From Diphasiastrum complanatum (taxonomy: Eukaryota > Streptophyta > Lycopodiopsida > Lycopodiales > Lycopodiaceae), in the NCBI GenBank assembly GCA_029204225.1, contig CM055095.1, positions 30,289,586 through 30,353,585 on the forward strand: a DNA stretch of 64,000 bases. The letters run 5' to 3'. The first letter of the stretch is position 1. Every line of letters begins with the position of its first letter. The notes below the pieces were generated by a model that made no database searches, was not told the DNA's origin, and saw nothing but the letters and a program-made list of their open reading frames with translations. This document shows positions 11,748 through 22,339 of this stretch, piece by piece. Made by a program: the position numbers and the translations under genes.

Positions 11748-11759
11748 GCTCTGATACCA
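11748..11759 (-). other. Element B primer-binding site
   Basis: Reverse complement reads TGGTATCAGAGC, complementary to the 3' end of initiator tRNA-Met. It directly abuts the 5' LTR at 11760. Confidence 0.9.
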
Positions 11760-12591
11760 TGTGGAAAAAGTACAAAAAGGACCAAAAGTGGATCCTAATC
11801 TGATCCTCAAGAGGGATTGGTTGTCAGATTACTTGATCTATCAATCTACTTCAGATTAAGATCAATCTAGATCAATTCTAGACACAAAATCCTAACAAGA
11901 ACAATCACTAATTGAAGGTAAGTGTACTTTCTGGTTTCAGACGTGTGGAAGACTGTATGAGTACGGACTCCAACCTGAAAATCAAGTACACATTGATAGA
12001 ACCTCAAAACAATCAAAACAAATGTAGACAAATGGAGAGAATCACTCAAAATTGCTTCCAAAACCAAGATTGGTGTCTCACATTGATTATGGCCAAATGT
12101 GGCTCTATATATACAATAAGTGGGAGCTCGTGGTACTTACCATCCCTCTGATCCCACATGTGTGAAAATGCTTTGTCATATGATGATTCATCATGCAAAA
12201 CTGACACTTGGACAAAACCTTCTATTTTGAGCACTTTTGGTCCATTTTCCTTCCATATATAGATCTACTTGGAAATCTTCTAGAAGTCAAATTTCGCCTA
12301 CTTCAGCTTATTCCACACATGTGAGCTGTCCTCTACACATGTGATATGACACCTAACCAAAGGATTTGGCTCATGCAATCAATAGATTGATGCCATGTGT
12401 CATATGTCTAGAAAACTAGTTTTTGGCCTTTTTAGCCACTAGAACTTGAATTAAATCATATGTACAACCTATATGATTATGGTACATGACAAGTACACTA
12501 TTTTCACAAGTGGGAACAGGCTCCACACATGTGTGTTTATCTATATACAAGATTTTTGGCCTCTACCAAGCTTATTTTTGCATTTTTCACA
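11760..12591 (-). repeat. 5' LTR of element B
   Basis: Starts (plus) TGTGGAAAAAG beside the primer site and ends TTTTTCACA at 12591. It matches 7268-8092, about 7 bp longer. Confidence 0.9.
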
Positions 12592-12732
12592 TTGTGGTGG
12601 TGATGCCATGTCTTCCTCATATTCTTATAGACAGGAATATTGTTTCATGAAGGTTTGTTATATTATCAAGTCATTTTTTTTAATGATTTATCATGTCGAG
12701 TCTATGGAAATCTTAGACTAGGGATTAAAAAT

Positions 12733-13275
12733 TTAAATCAACATTATAGCCTCTTGGACATATACTAGTTGGAATGGGGTCTGGTTTGTACTAACATTGT
12801 ATGTGGTTTGGAAGGCCCATAATGTTGTTTGGAGCTTGTGTTTCCAATTTATTCGGCTAGCCTCTACCATGTTTGTCATGATTTTATAAATGATTTTATG
12901 AGATGATTCGGCTTGGCCATGCACCTTGGATAATACAGAGTTCTTTTTCAGGGAGCCACTACATGGGAGGTAAGAAGGTGAGTGATTGTCTCATTCATAA
13001 AATGGGTTCCTCCATCACTCACCAATTCTAATAGGTACCTATTACAAGCTAAGATACTTTTGTAAAGGAAGCATGTTGTGGTTTTGACATTTGCTTCTTT
13101 GACCACTCAAGCTTCCACTCTCTTTGTGAGATAGTCCATAGGTACCATTATATATCTAAATTGGATAAAACAAGCAACTGGATGTATCGGCCGACGAAGT
13201 TAATATCCCATTTTTGGAAAGAACTACGAGTAATGACAAATTGTATGGGCATCCAATCTGGTTTTTGTGGCTTTC
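12733..13275 (-). pseudogene. Ty3/gypsy integrase fragment
   Basis: The minus strand encodes, across several frames, QKWDINFVG, then a segment resembling DYLTK...VKEANVKTTT, then SDGGTHFMNETITHLLTSH. It ends in the open frame 12733-12924 with GQAESSHKIIYKIM and TPFQLVYVQEA. This is the order of the gypsy integrase catalytic core and its C-terminal part (second Asp in SDGGTHF, catalytic Glu in GQAES). Several frameshifts and stops show it is dead. No LTRs or other gypsy domains were found nearby, so it is an isolated remnant. Confidence 0.8.
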
Positions 13276-15100
13276 AAGTGATTTGGTTATTTGCTTTCAA
13301 AGTAATTTTGTATCTATAGTCTCCATCCCTACAAAGTGTGGGTGTTGTTTGACTGGATCAAAGTCCTAATTCTTGTGCTCTTGCATAAAGAGAGAAGATT
13401 TTCAACTTGTACAATTGTTAGCAATATATGGAAGAAATTATAGATGTTGGAAGGAATGTATTATCAAGAGCCTTGATCTAATGCTTTATGGTACTTGATA
13501 TAAGAGGCTACCAATAAAAGCAAAAGACATTACAATGATCTTACAAGATAAAAGCCCTACATACAAACAATAGAACATGTTAGTATGTTCAAGAATATTC
13601 ATATGCTCAATTTTGTTGACAATCTATTAAAATAGCCATTTCATTGATGAGCTTTTGTAAGCATTGAGAATTTGTCAACAATTCATCTATTGAGTAACTT
13701 ACACATTTCAATCTTATGTTTTTATTGCTAATGGATGAGACAAGTTTATTATCAGCTATTTTTTCAATTCAATGCATATAACAGAGTCAATATGTCATAA
13801 TTTATGCTAGGTTTAGAGCAATTTTAAATTAATATAGCCATCATGAAGAAGAAATATATCAAATGTCATTATGAATTGTTATTCCACCTTTGGTAAGTGT
13901 GAAACTACACTTCCAATTGCTTAAGTGTAGTCAGGAATGTTTAAGAATATTTGCACTAATTTAACTTTTAAAGACGTACTACAATATCTCTAAAGTACAT
14001 GTCCTCACGAAGTTATGATCTAAAACTTGTTGTTAACTTTTGTGTATATAGCTGTATCTTGAAGGTTTAAGATTTGCACAACTTTTGATGGATAATGTGT
14101 TTAAATCTTCAACCATATCATTTACAATATAATAAAAATCCATGTTAGTACTTATGCAATTTAAAATTTCTTAGTTAGAAATGATCGACGAAAGAACATC
14201 ATCTATCATGCACGATCACTTACCCACGATGTTATGACTACAACTCTAAAAAGCTAACGTTGAAACTTTATTGATAGTAGCCGTGTTTTTTGCGTAACTC
14301 ATGGGTGCCACATGTGTGTAACGATTTTGGAAATGTATCTGTTTGAAACATGAACTTGTCCATCTTTGTTGAGTATTTTTTATTCTTCATCAATGTCATT
14401 CAAGAAGTTGACATGGTCTAGTTTAGATCTTTCAAAATCTTGATTCATCTGACAAATGCAAAGCTAATTGATACAAAGTAAGAATTTACATATAAAATGT
14501 TCTTTTGAAAGTACATGTTACTATATGAAAAAACAAATGTATGCTCATATTGATTTACTAGATATAAAAATTGGCTGAATGAATCACTACTTTTGAATGA
14601 TGCTTGTCTTTCACAATTGAATTGTTGCTAAATTGAATTGTGAAGACAAGTTTGTGCTGTATTGATTTACTACAACTATATTGGATGAACATTGTATAAG
14701 GTTGTCTTAAAATATTTTTTCTATTCAACTTTGTAGATAATTTTAGACCATGAGAAATTTTCATTTTCATACCCACATGCACATATTGGCTCATGCTCCA
14801 TGTAAAGTGCATGCATGCAAGGGCTCTAAGAGCTCACATGCTTAAAAAAAAATGTCTCATGATACACTATCACAGTTTGTTTGCAACTGGTATGTTCTTT
14901 GAGAGAAACTCCAATTTTATATGGACATTTTCTCTCTCAAGGTCTAAGAAGCCCATTCTCAAAACACTTCTAAGATTCTCTCATAGTCACTTCCTCCTCT
15001 CACAAGCGGAGGCATGCAAATTTCTCCTAAGTGATTTTCACATTTGGATTTTTGCCAATCTTAAAGAAATGTCTAAAATCTCTTGTTTTAATTTGTAAAA
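13276..15100. other. No recognisable feature
   Basis: AT-rich sequence with only short frames. No conserved domain, LTR boundary or RNA gene seen. Confidence 0.6.
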
Positions 15101-15976
15101 GGCCAAGATCTCTCTCTTTCATGGTCGAATATCTTCTATTCGGCCTCGACGACTATTCGACAACCTTGACTGATTCGAGCTCATAAGCTGGTCATCTGTC
15201 ACTCTCAAGTCGAGTTGATCAAAAGGCAGCTCAACTGTACCATCATCACGACCGAGCAGGATCTCCAACGGACTCATATATTGTCCAAAAGCGACTGACA
15301 ACATCAAGTAGTGTCTTAATCTAATATGTAATGTATAGATGAACCATTTCTTTAATTAGCTAGCCATTTGTACAAATACCCATCAACTTATCAGTTGTGA
15401 GGTTAGAATCCAAAATCGTTGAATCAGTGATTGAACACGATCCAGAGCGCAATTGTTCTATTCAAGCTCATAAGCTGGTCATCTATTGCTACATAATATT
15501 GTATTAGAAAGAACGACTCTATCTGCATTCAAACTGCTATCATTTGTGACTAATTAATATTCGTTCTATAATTTGAGTCATGTATATTCTGATTGAATGC
15601 CTATTTTATTCATGTTCAGATATATTCAAGCCTACAGATAAATTATTCATAGATTAAACTATTCGTGTGACTGATAACATAAGTTGAATTCATTGTTCTA
15701 ATGACCTAGACGCTTTACACTTCCGCACATAAAATCTAAATCTATAACTCAGTGAATTCGTGCATGGCTACAGAATCAAGCCTTTCGATCTAGCGACTTT
15801 GAAGCTATGATCAAGTAAGACAGAATTCGATTCGTTCAAATCTGATATTAATATATGTAGTTGCATGCACCAAGGATTCCGCTCGCTTCTCACTATCGTG
15901 ACGTGCATTATCTCAAATTCCAACATGGTATTAGAGCTATCTCTCTGTTTATTTGATACCAACATGGCATCAGAGC
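15101..15976 (+). mobile_element. L0: probable LTR end and doubled primer site of an old copia element
   Basis: Two primer-site-like motifs each follow CCAACA: TGGTATTAGAGC (15926-15937) and TGGCATCAGAGC (15965-15976), 39 bp apart. The sequence ending ..CCAACA would be the 3' end of an LTR whose start I cannot fix, since no second copy is in the window. The phrase GCTCATAAGCTGGTCATCT occurs twice upstream (about 15180 and 15468). The matching gag lies at 33290-33780, on the other side of the L1 insertion, so L1 landed in the leader of L0. Confidence 0.5.
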
Positions 15977-16009
15977 TTTAGCTTGATATTGAAGCGTTTA
16001 GATATTATC

Positions 16010-16270
16010 TGTTAGAAATCAATGATAAACTTCATTGTTACACTTCTTAGTTACTGTTTACGATGTACTTTATTACTAGCTGTAACTAGCCGTTGGCTAG
16101 TCTAGTAGTTTACTCCTAGGTTCTCCCTTTCTATCAGGGTTCAGGGTTTATATGTACATTTTACATTCAGTATGTGGTAGTGTGATAGATTGATAGTGCG
16201 TGTTCTTCTTCCGGCTTCTTTGGTGATTGCTTATGGTGAATGTTTGATGTTGCATATCTGATTATTGACA
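16010..16270 (+). repeat. 5' LTR of L1
   Basis: TGTTAGAAATC...TTATTGACA. Directly followed by TGGGATCAGAGC (16271-16282), a tRNA-Met primer site with one T-to-G change. A TTTATATG sequence near 16148 may be the core promoter. Confidence 0.95.
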
Positions 16271-16778
16271 TGGGATCAGAGCTACGATAGTCTTGCATGC
16301 CTGATCAGTGGATACAGCTTGTCACAGGCTCCGCAACGAAGTGAGAAAGTCCTTCATAGGAGGTGTAAGCTTGGAGAGACCAAAAAAAAAATGGCTGGAA
16401 GAAATTCTTCTTGATGTATTTTGCAAGTTTTAGAGCTCACAGTTATTAGTGGGGAGCAAAGACATAGTCCTAGTGGCATCAAAAAAGCCAGGGCAGCATC
16501 AGACAGATTGAAAATCTGTTGAGTGGAAAAAGTTCTACAATTTTTTTTTAGTCTTTGTCAGAGAGTTGTGCCAAGAAATCTCTCATTTTTTTGTTTGGGG
16601 TACTACAAATCAAACCAGACAGTGTCTAGTACTGCCATTTAGAGCTTTGAGGCTTCATACCTTTCACATTACTGATATCTTTCTATTTGAACGATCGACG
16701 TAGCCGCTGTGCCGAAGTAGAAAATCTAGAATATTCCCTCTGAAAGTTTCTATATTCTCTCTTTTTTACATCCATACC

Positions 16779-17010
16779 AATATTGGATCCAAGCGCGCTA
16801 GCTGAAGAGAAACCCGAGCAGTCGTACATCCGCGCTCCAGTCTGATATTGTCCGTACTGATATCGGATCCAAGTGCACGAGCTATAGAAAAATTTGAGTA
16901 GTTGTACATCCGTGCTCCAGTCCGATATTGCATGCTCCAATATCGGATCCATGCGCACAAGTTAAGGAGGATCCTGAGCAGCCGTACTTCCGCGCTCCAT
17001 TCCGATATCA
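16779..17010 (+). repeat. Three 80-bp units with inverted GATATCGG/GCGC arms in L1 leader
   Basis: Left arms at 16779, 16859 and 16939 (e.g. GATATCGGATCCAAGTGCAC) are each followed exactly 52 bp later by a right arm (16831, 16911, 16991; e.g. CGCGCTCCAGTCCGATATTG). Unit period is 80 bp. The interiors are similar among the three units, so this is a tandem array. It ends about 70 bp before the gag ATG. The same arm pair at the same spacing recurs outside L1 at 42.8-46.0 kb. Confidence 0.85.
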
Positions 17011-17081
17011 AGTGTATAACCAGAAAAATATACAGTTTTGTGGTGTGATAAATTACTTGATCTGGACTCATCTGTTCAGTA

Positions 17082-18429
17082 ATGGCAACTCTAAGTGAGA
17101 GTGTCCTCAATGAGTCAAGCAAATTGGAAGGAGCCGACATTTATGCAGTTTGGAAATTCAAACTGAAAAACATTTTGATGGAAAAGAAGCTATGGGAGAT
17201 TGTGACAGGTGAAGAGACAAGGCCACTGATTGAAGAAGATCAGCGGACATTTGACAGGAGAAAACGGAAAGCACAAAATGTCATCAACTTATCAGTTAGA
17301 GATGCAATTATTTCCTACAAAAGAAGCATGGGATACGTTGAAGGCATTGTTTGAGACCACAAACACATCTCGACTGCTATTCCTGAAGACGAAGCTGCAC
17401 ACATTGCGGATGGATGATGGTGCAACTATTGTTGATCACCTACTGAAGATCAAAGAGATTCGTGACCAATTAGTAGCAGTTGGAGAGTGAGTACAGGATC
17501 GTGCAGTTGACATTGAATAGTTTGAGTGAGTCACATCAAATGTTTGTGACAAGTATAGCCACACGGGAAAATCTTCCAACCTATGAAGAGTTAGGTGGAT
17601 TGCTTTTGCAGGAAAAACAATGTCAAGAGAACTTGAGTCATCACAACAGGGGACTTGATCAAGCTCTTGTAGTGAGAGGACTTGTTGGCAGATTTGGTCG
17701 TTGAAGACACCAATCAAGAGGTGGAAACCCATATCATGGATCGTTCCAACAATTTCAAGAACAATCCAATGATGGCCCAAATCGAGAAAATTGGAATCAA
17801 GGCCAAGGTCGACTATTCCAAGCAAAATAAACTTGAAAATTATAGGTATTGCAACAAACCTGGCCATTGGGAGCATGAATGCTTCAAGAAACAGAAGGAG
17901 ATAGAACAAAGAAAAGGCAAATGGCAAGCGGGCAATTATGTTGATCAACATCAATTTTAATGATGATTATTATGAAGACAATTATGCTGATCAACATCAA
18001 TACGATGATGATCAATATGAAGATGATATATGTAAGAGTTCAAACTTGTTCATTACAGCATTAATGACAAGTGATGAAGCCAAGGATACCTGGTACATTG
18101 ATAGTGGTGCATCCAAGCACATGACTTCAAGGAAAGAGTGGTTTTCAGAACTCAAGGAAACTCATAATGGTGATGAAGTTGGACAAGCCGATGGAAAATT
18201 GCTATCTGTTAAAGGAATTGGAGTGGTACCAATGAAGTTAGCTAGTGAGAAGATAAAGCATATAAGCAATGTGCAATATGTACCTGGCTTAGCTAACAAT
18301 CTACTATCTGTTGGGACGATGGCTGATCAACAACTCAAGGTTGAGTTTGATAGTGACAGATGTCTTGTCAAAGACATCAAGAATCACTACAAAGTGATTG
18401 CTACAGGAGCTAGAGTCAACGGGAATTGA
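17082..18429 (+). pseudogene. L1 gag and protease, broken
   Basis: Starts MATLSESVLNESSKLEGADIY, a UBN2-type gag of a different lineage from L2 and L3. It continues through at least four frames (breaks near 17330, 17485, 17700 and 17950). The zinc knuckle reads YRYCNKPGHWEHECF, so the first Cys has become Tyr (TGT to TAT). The protease motif WYIDSGASKHMTS at about 18090 keeps the DSG active site, and its frame runs to a stop at 18427-18429. The long minus-strand frame at 17436-17954 is only the antisense of this gag. Confidence 0.9.
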
Positions 18430-18438
18430 CTCTACAAA

Positions 18439-20340
18439 TTGAATGCGAGATCTTTTGCTCAAGCTATGGTAAGCACAATTGATAGTCGAAGTCTTTGGCA
18501 TCAACGATTCGGTCATATTAGTGCTCAAAGTTTACAGATTCTCAAAAGAGGTAATCTAGTTATAGGATTGCTTGATATTTCTTTTCAAAGAAAAATTTGT
18601 GAAGGTTGCATTTTGGGAAAATAACACAGAGAGAGGTTTCCCAAAAGTGGAGAAAGGAGAGCCAGTGGCATCCTAGATCTTGTCCACAATGATTTATGTG
18701 GACCTATGCTGACTAGATCTCTTAGTGGATACTATTACTTTATCACCTTCATTGATGATTATAGCAGATGCATTTGGATTTATTTCATAAGCAAGAAATC
18801 AGATGCTTTTGCTAAGTTCAGGGAATTCAAGACATTAGTTGAAAAGCAAACATGATGTTGCATCAAAACTTTGAGATCTGATGGAGGTGGCGAGTATTTT
18901 GACAGAATTTATTGATTTCTGCAAAGATCAAGGGATCAAGAGGCAGACTACAACACCTTATTCACCACAAACCTAATATTTCTCATTTGAGAATATTTGG
19001 TTGTGATGCTTATGCTCATATTCCTGATGAGAAATGAAGGAAATTGGATGCAAAAGCTATCAAGTGTATTCTCCTTGGATATGATGAGAAGGCCAAGGCA
19101 TACAGGATGTATTACACAAATGCACAGAAGCTTGTAATTTCTAGGGATGCTACATTTGATGAGATGGGCCAAGTTGAACAATATGAAGTAATCACTAAAC
19201 TTTTGATGAGGGAGCAAAAGTACAGGTCAAGAAGGAAGTGGATTTTGATATAGAAAATCCATTGGACAAAGGAAAGCTTGATGCTGAAATTCCCAAGAGA
19301 GTACCTAAATGGTACTTATCAGTCACAGATGGTGCAAAGAAGGGAGATACTCCCGACTCTAGTGAGCAGGGAGAGCTTAGAAGATCAAGTAGAAATATGC
19401 AAGATCAAAGATGAATCTAGCCCTAATGGGTTTTGTGCTCAAGGCTCAAGAACCAAAAACTTTTGATAAAGCAAATGAGCACGAGGAGTGGCGTGAAGCT
19501 ATGGAAATAGAAATGGAAGCTATATCAAAAAATAGGACTTGGAACTTGGTTGAGCTACCTGATGGTAAGACGCCTATCACTTGCAAATGGATATACAAGA
19601 TCAAATATGGAGCTGATGGGCAACTCAACAAATACAAAGCATGGTTGGTTGCGAGAGGATTTGAGTAGCAGAAAGGTATTGATTTTGAGGAAACCATCTC
19701 ACCCGTAGCTGAGATGGTAACTATACGTTCTGTCATTGCTATTTCTGCTTTCTATGGTTGGAAGATCCAGCAAATGGATGTTAAATCTGCTTTTCTTAAT
19801 GGAGTGTTGGATGAAGAGGTGTACTTAGTACAACCTCAAGGATTTATTGAACCATGGAGAGAGCACCTTGTTTGTAAGCTTAGCAAAGCTATTTATGGAT
19901 TGAAGCAAGCACCACGGGCGTGGTACTCTTGCATTGATGAACACTTTAAGCAAAGGGAAATGGTAAAGAGTGATGCTGATCCTAATCTTTACATTCTAAG
20001 GCAAGATTCAAATATAGTGTTCATTGTGCTGTACGTGGATGATTTGATTATTACAGGAAGTAATGAGAGCTTAATTGACGAAATCAAATCAAATCTTGCC
20101 AATGCTTTTGACATGAGCGATCTAGGATTGATGCACTATTGTCTTGGCATTGAAGTATGGCAAAAGAAAAATGTGGTCTTTCTTACACAAAGCAAATATG
20201 CACGAGATTTGCTTTATGCTTATTTGTATAGACAGTCGGTGGGTAGTTTGATTTATTTGACACACACACACAACCTGATATTTCTTATGATGTTGGTGTT
20301 AGTCAATTTATGCAAGATCCTAGTCAAACACACTGGAAGT
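18439..20340 (+). pseudogene. L1 integrase and reverse transcriptase, broken
   Basis: The pre-integrase HHCC region (LWHQRFGHIS...CEGCILGK) ends with a stop at 18622. The integrase core follows with NDLCGPM, FIDDYSRC and LRSDGGGEYF. It is deleted around 18960, losing the catalytic Glu region, and resumes at FGCDAYAHIPDEK with the C-terminal part up to SRDATFDE. RT begins near 19460, has [21 protein letters not shown] and an intact YVDDLIITGS near 20034. The frame is cut by the L2 insertion at 20340 inside the RNase H linker (THWK). At least five disabling changes. Confidence 0.9.
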
Positions 20341-21022
20341 TGTTAAAAATTCACAATTCTAGCTTGACTAGTTTTGGTCATATGACTTGTAAATAGTTAG
20401 ATGGTCATGATGTGGCTTGTCACACTTGTCAAATAGCATAGGATTCCATTCATAAGGATGTTCTCAAGTATACCTAAGTGTTAGAACCTTTGGAATGAGT
20501 CCAAATTATGCTTAGATACAAGGGAGAAAAAATAGGAGCTATTTTTGGTAATTTTTGCATTGTTGAGGGATCTCCAAGATTCCAACCCTAACTTGGTAGG
20601 GATGAAAGATCCACCAAAATTATCATTAGGGATAGGTTTAGGGCTACTCATACCTGCCCAAAACCGTGATGGATCATGTATATATAGGTGATGATATCTC
20701 ACCAAAATCAATCAAGCAATTTCATGTTTTTTCTCTCATAATGGTGCAATTGCTCTCTATGTTCATAATTGTTTGAGTACTTGTGATTACTAATGATTAT
20801 AGGATTGAATGTAGGTCTGGTGTACAGTACTCAGACTGTGGGAGGCCGTACTTTCACACGTGTGAAGCCTTCTTCAAGGATTTGGGCCATTTAGTGAGGT
20901 TCAAGCATAGATTTTTGATGGATTTTGATGGTTCAACTTGTGCTAATCTTATGAAATCATAATCTATTGTTTCCCTCATCATTTCAAGTGTTTTAGGATC
21001 CTTATTTGCTGTAATTTTTACA
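20341..21022 (+). repeat. 5' LTR of L2
   Basis: TGTTAAAAATTCAC...TTTTTACA. TATATATAG at 20679-20687 is the likely TATA box. The palindrome TTCACACGTGTGAA lies downstream of it (about 20854-20867), in the expected transcribed part of the LTR. Confidence 0.95.
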
Positions 21023-21833
21023 TGGTATCAGAGCCTAAAGGCTGAAATGAGCTAAATCCTTGGTTTTCATTCAATTTGATCACAATTTTTGATCTAAATC
21101 TTGTGTAGATTGGATCTTAGCATCTAGTATTGATTCTAGAACTCAAAGTGAGTCAAATACATTGGAGATTGGTGTTGTGTGACTTCATTTGCAGGTGTTT
21201 AGGTGTCTAAAACCAGAGGCAAAGTTGAATTCAATTCACATTACCAAGATAGCAAGTTTTGCTTGCTCCAAGCATTGATTTCTAAGCGAGTTTTGGAGGT
21301 GATTTCATAGAGAAGGCTTTCTAGCATTCAAGGAGAGGGAAGATCAGAGTTTTGGGGACTCTTCAAGGCTGTTCTAAGGTGTAGTAGGCACCTCCTAAAG
21401 TGATTTAGGTTCAGTCCAACCATTGCTTGACTTATGCACCAAATTAGATCAATTTTTCATCAATTTTGATCATTTTTTGCTTGTGATTGGATAGTAGATT
21501 GTGTTGCATCCTCATTAAGTTCCATTTAGATCTTTTACAAGTGATTTTGGAAGTATATTAGGTTGCTGAAATTCACTCTTGATCAGATCATTTGGAAGCT
21601 TTAATGTTCTTTATAGAAAGAGGGGCAATTCTACTAGTATTGTCTACTTCAATCAAGCAAGTGCATTGTTTCTAGTATTCTATGATTTGATTTTGTTAGA
21701 GATCATTCTTAGATATTTATAGGAAGTCTATTACTGATCTTTTCAGGTCCCTAAGAAGTGGGATAAGGTAGACCTTCAATCAAATCAATAGAAGTAACCT
21801 TCATTTGTGTCAAGTCTTTGATTAGGAGACTAG

Positions 21834-22339
21834 ATGGCATCTATAAATGCATATCTTTTGGATACTAATGAAAGGCTCAACAAAACTAACTATTCCATAT
21901 GGAAAGTTAGAATGGAATCTATCATGATCATGCAAGATCTGATGGAAATTGTAAATGGTAAGGAGGGTGAACCTATTCATCCTCAAGAAAAAGCCAAATA
22001 CATCAAGAGGTGCAATGTTGCACTACATTGCATAAAAATGAATGTTGCAAATGAACTCTTAAGAGAGGTAGGAGATTGCACTTCAGCTCAAGATGCTTGG
22101 GAGACTTTGCAAAAGGTCTATGAATCCAAGAACCAAACTAGAATGTTAGCTTTGAAGAATCAAATCTATAGAAGCTATCAAAAGAAAGGAGAGAGTGCAC
22201 ATACTTTTGTCCTAAGAGTAAAGGAATTGAACAAAGAGCTAGCCTTTATAGGTGACCCTATCAAGGATGAAGAGCTTGTTCAACTCATATTGAATGGACT
22301 AAGCTTTGAATTTGACAATTTGTTCAGGGATATGCAATT
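21834..22339 (+). pseudogene. L2 gag, 5' part (before single-base deletion)
   Basis: Begins MASINAYLLDTNERLNKTN and carries the UBN2 capsid domain (KVRMESIMIMQDLMEIV, ALHCIKMNVANELL, YESKNQTRM). The frame is lost at about 22321, where FDNLFRDMQLW replaces the family's NLVQ-Y-A-I-M-G. Adding one base restores NLVQGYAIMGKLP, which is the start of the long frame 22340-24832. This is a one-nucleotide deletion in an otherwise open gag-pol. Confidence 0.9.

Larger units (their letters stand above)
7268..12591 (-). mobile_element. Element B: minus-strand, non-autonomous Ty1/copia element
   Basis: LTRs at 11760-12591 (5') and 7268-8092 (3') bracket a tRNA-Met primer site (11748-11759, as GCTCTGATACCA on plus) and a purine tract (plus CTCCTCAAAAA at 8094-8104). 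The immediate flanks share TTGTGGTGG on both sides (7259-7267 and 12592-12600). A 5-bp duplication inside a GTG repeat would look like this, so the exact duplication is ambiguous. Inside are a 54-codon mini-gag and a 523-codon frame derived from pol. No integrase core or RT catalytic site is visible. About 1.6 kb between primer site and first frame is non-coding. Confidence 0.85.

Noticed and set aside
7263-12600. A 9-bp target duplication for element B
   Set aside because: The shared TTGTGGTGG is a GTG repeat; the real duplication is probably shorter and cannot be resolved.
16683-17140. Overlapping minus-strand frames in the L1 leader
   Set aside because: They run over the 80-bp repeat array and owe their openness to repetition; similarity between the two frames is just the repeat.
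17436-17954. 172-codon minus-strand frame
   Set aside because: Antisense of the L1 gag; it has no domain of its own, and the plus strand shows clear gag motifs.
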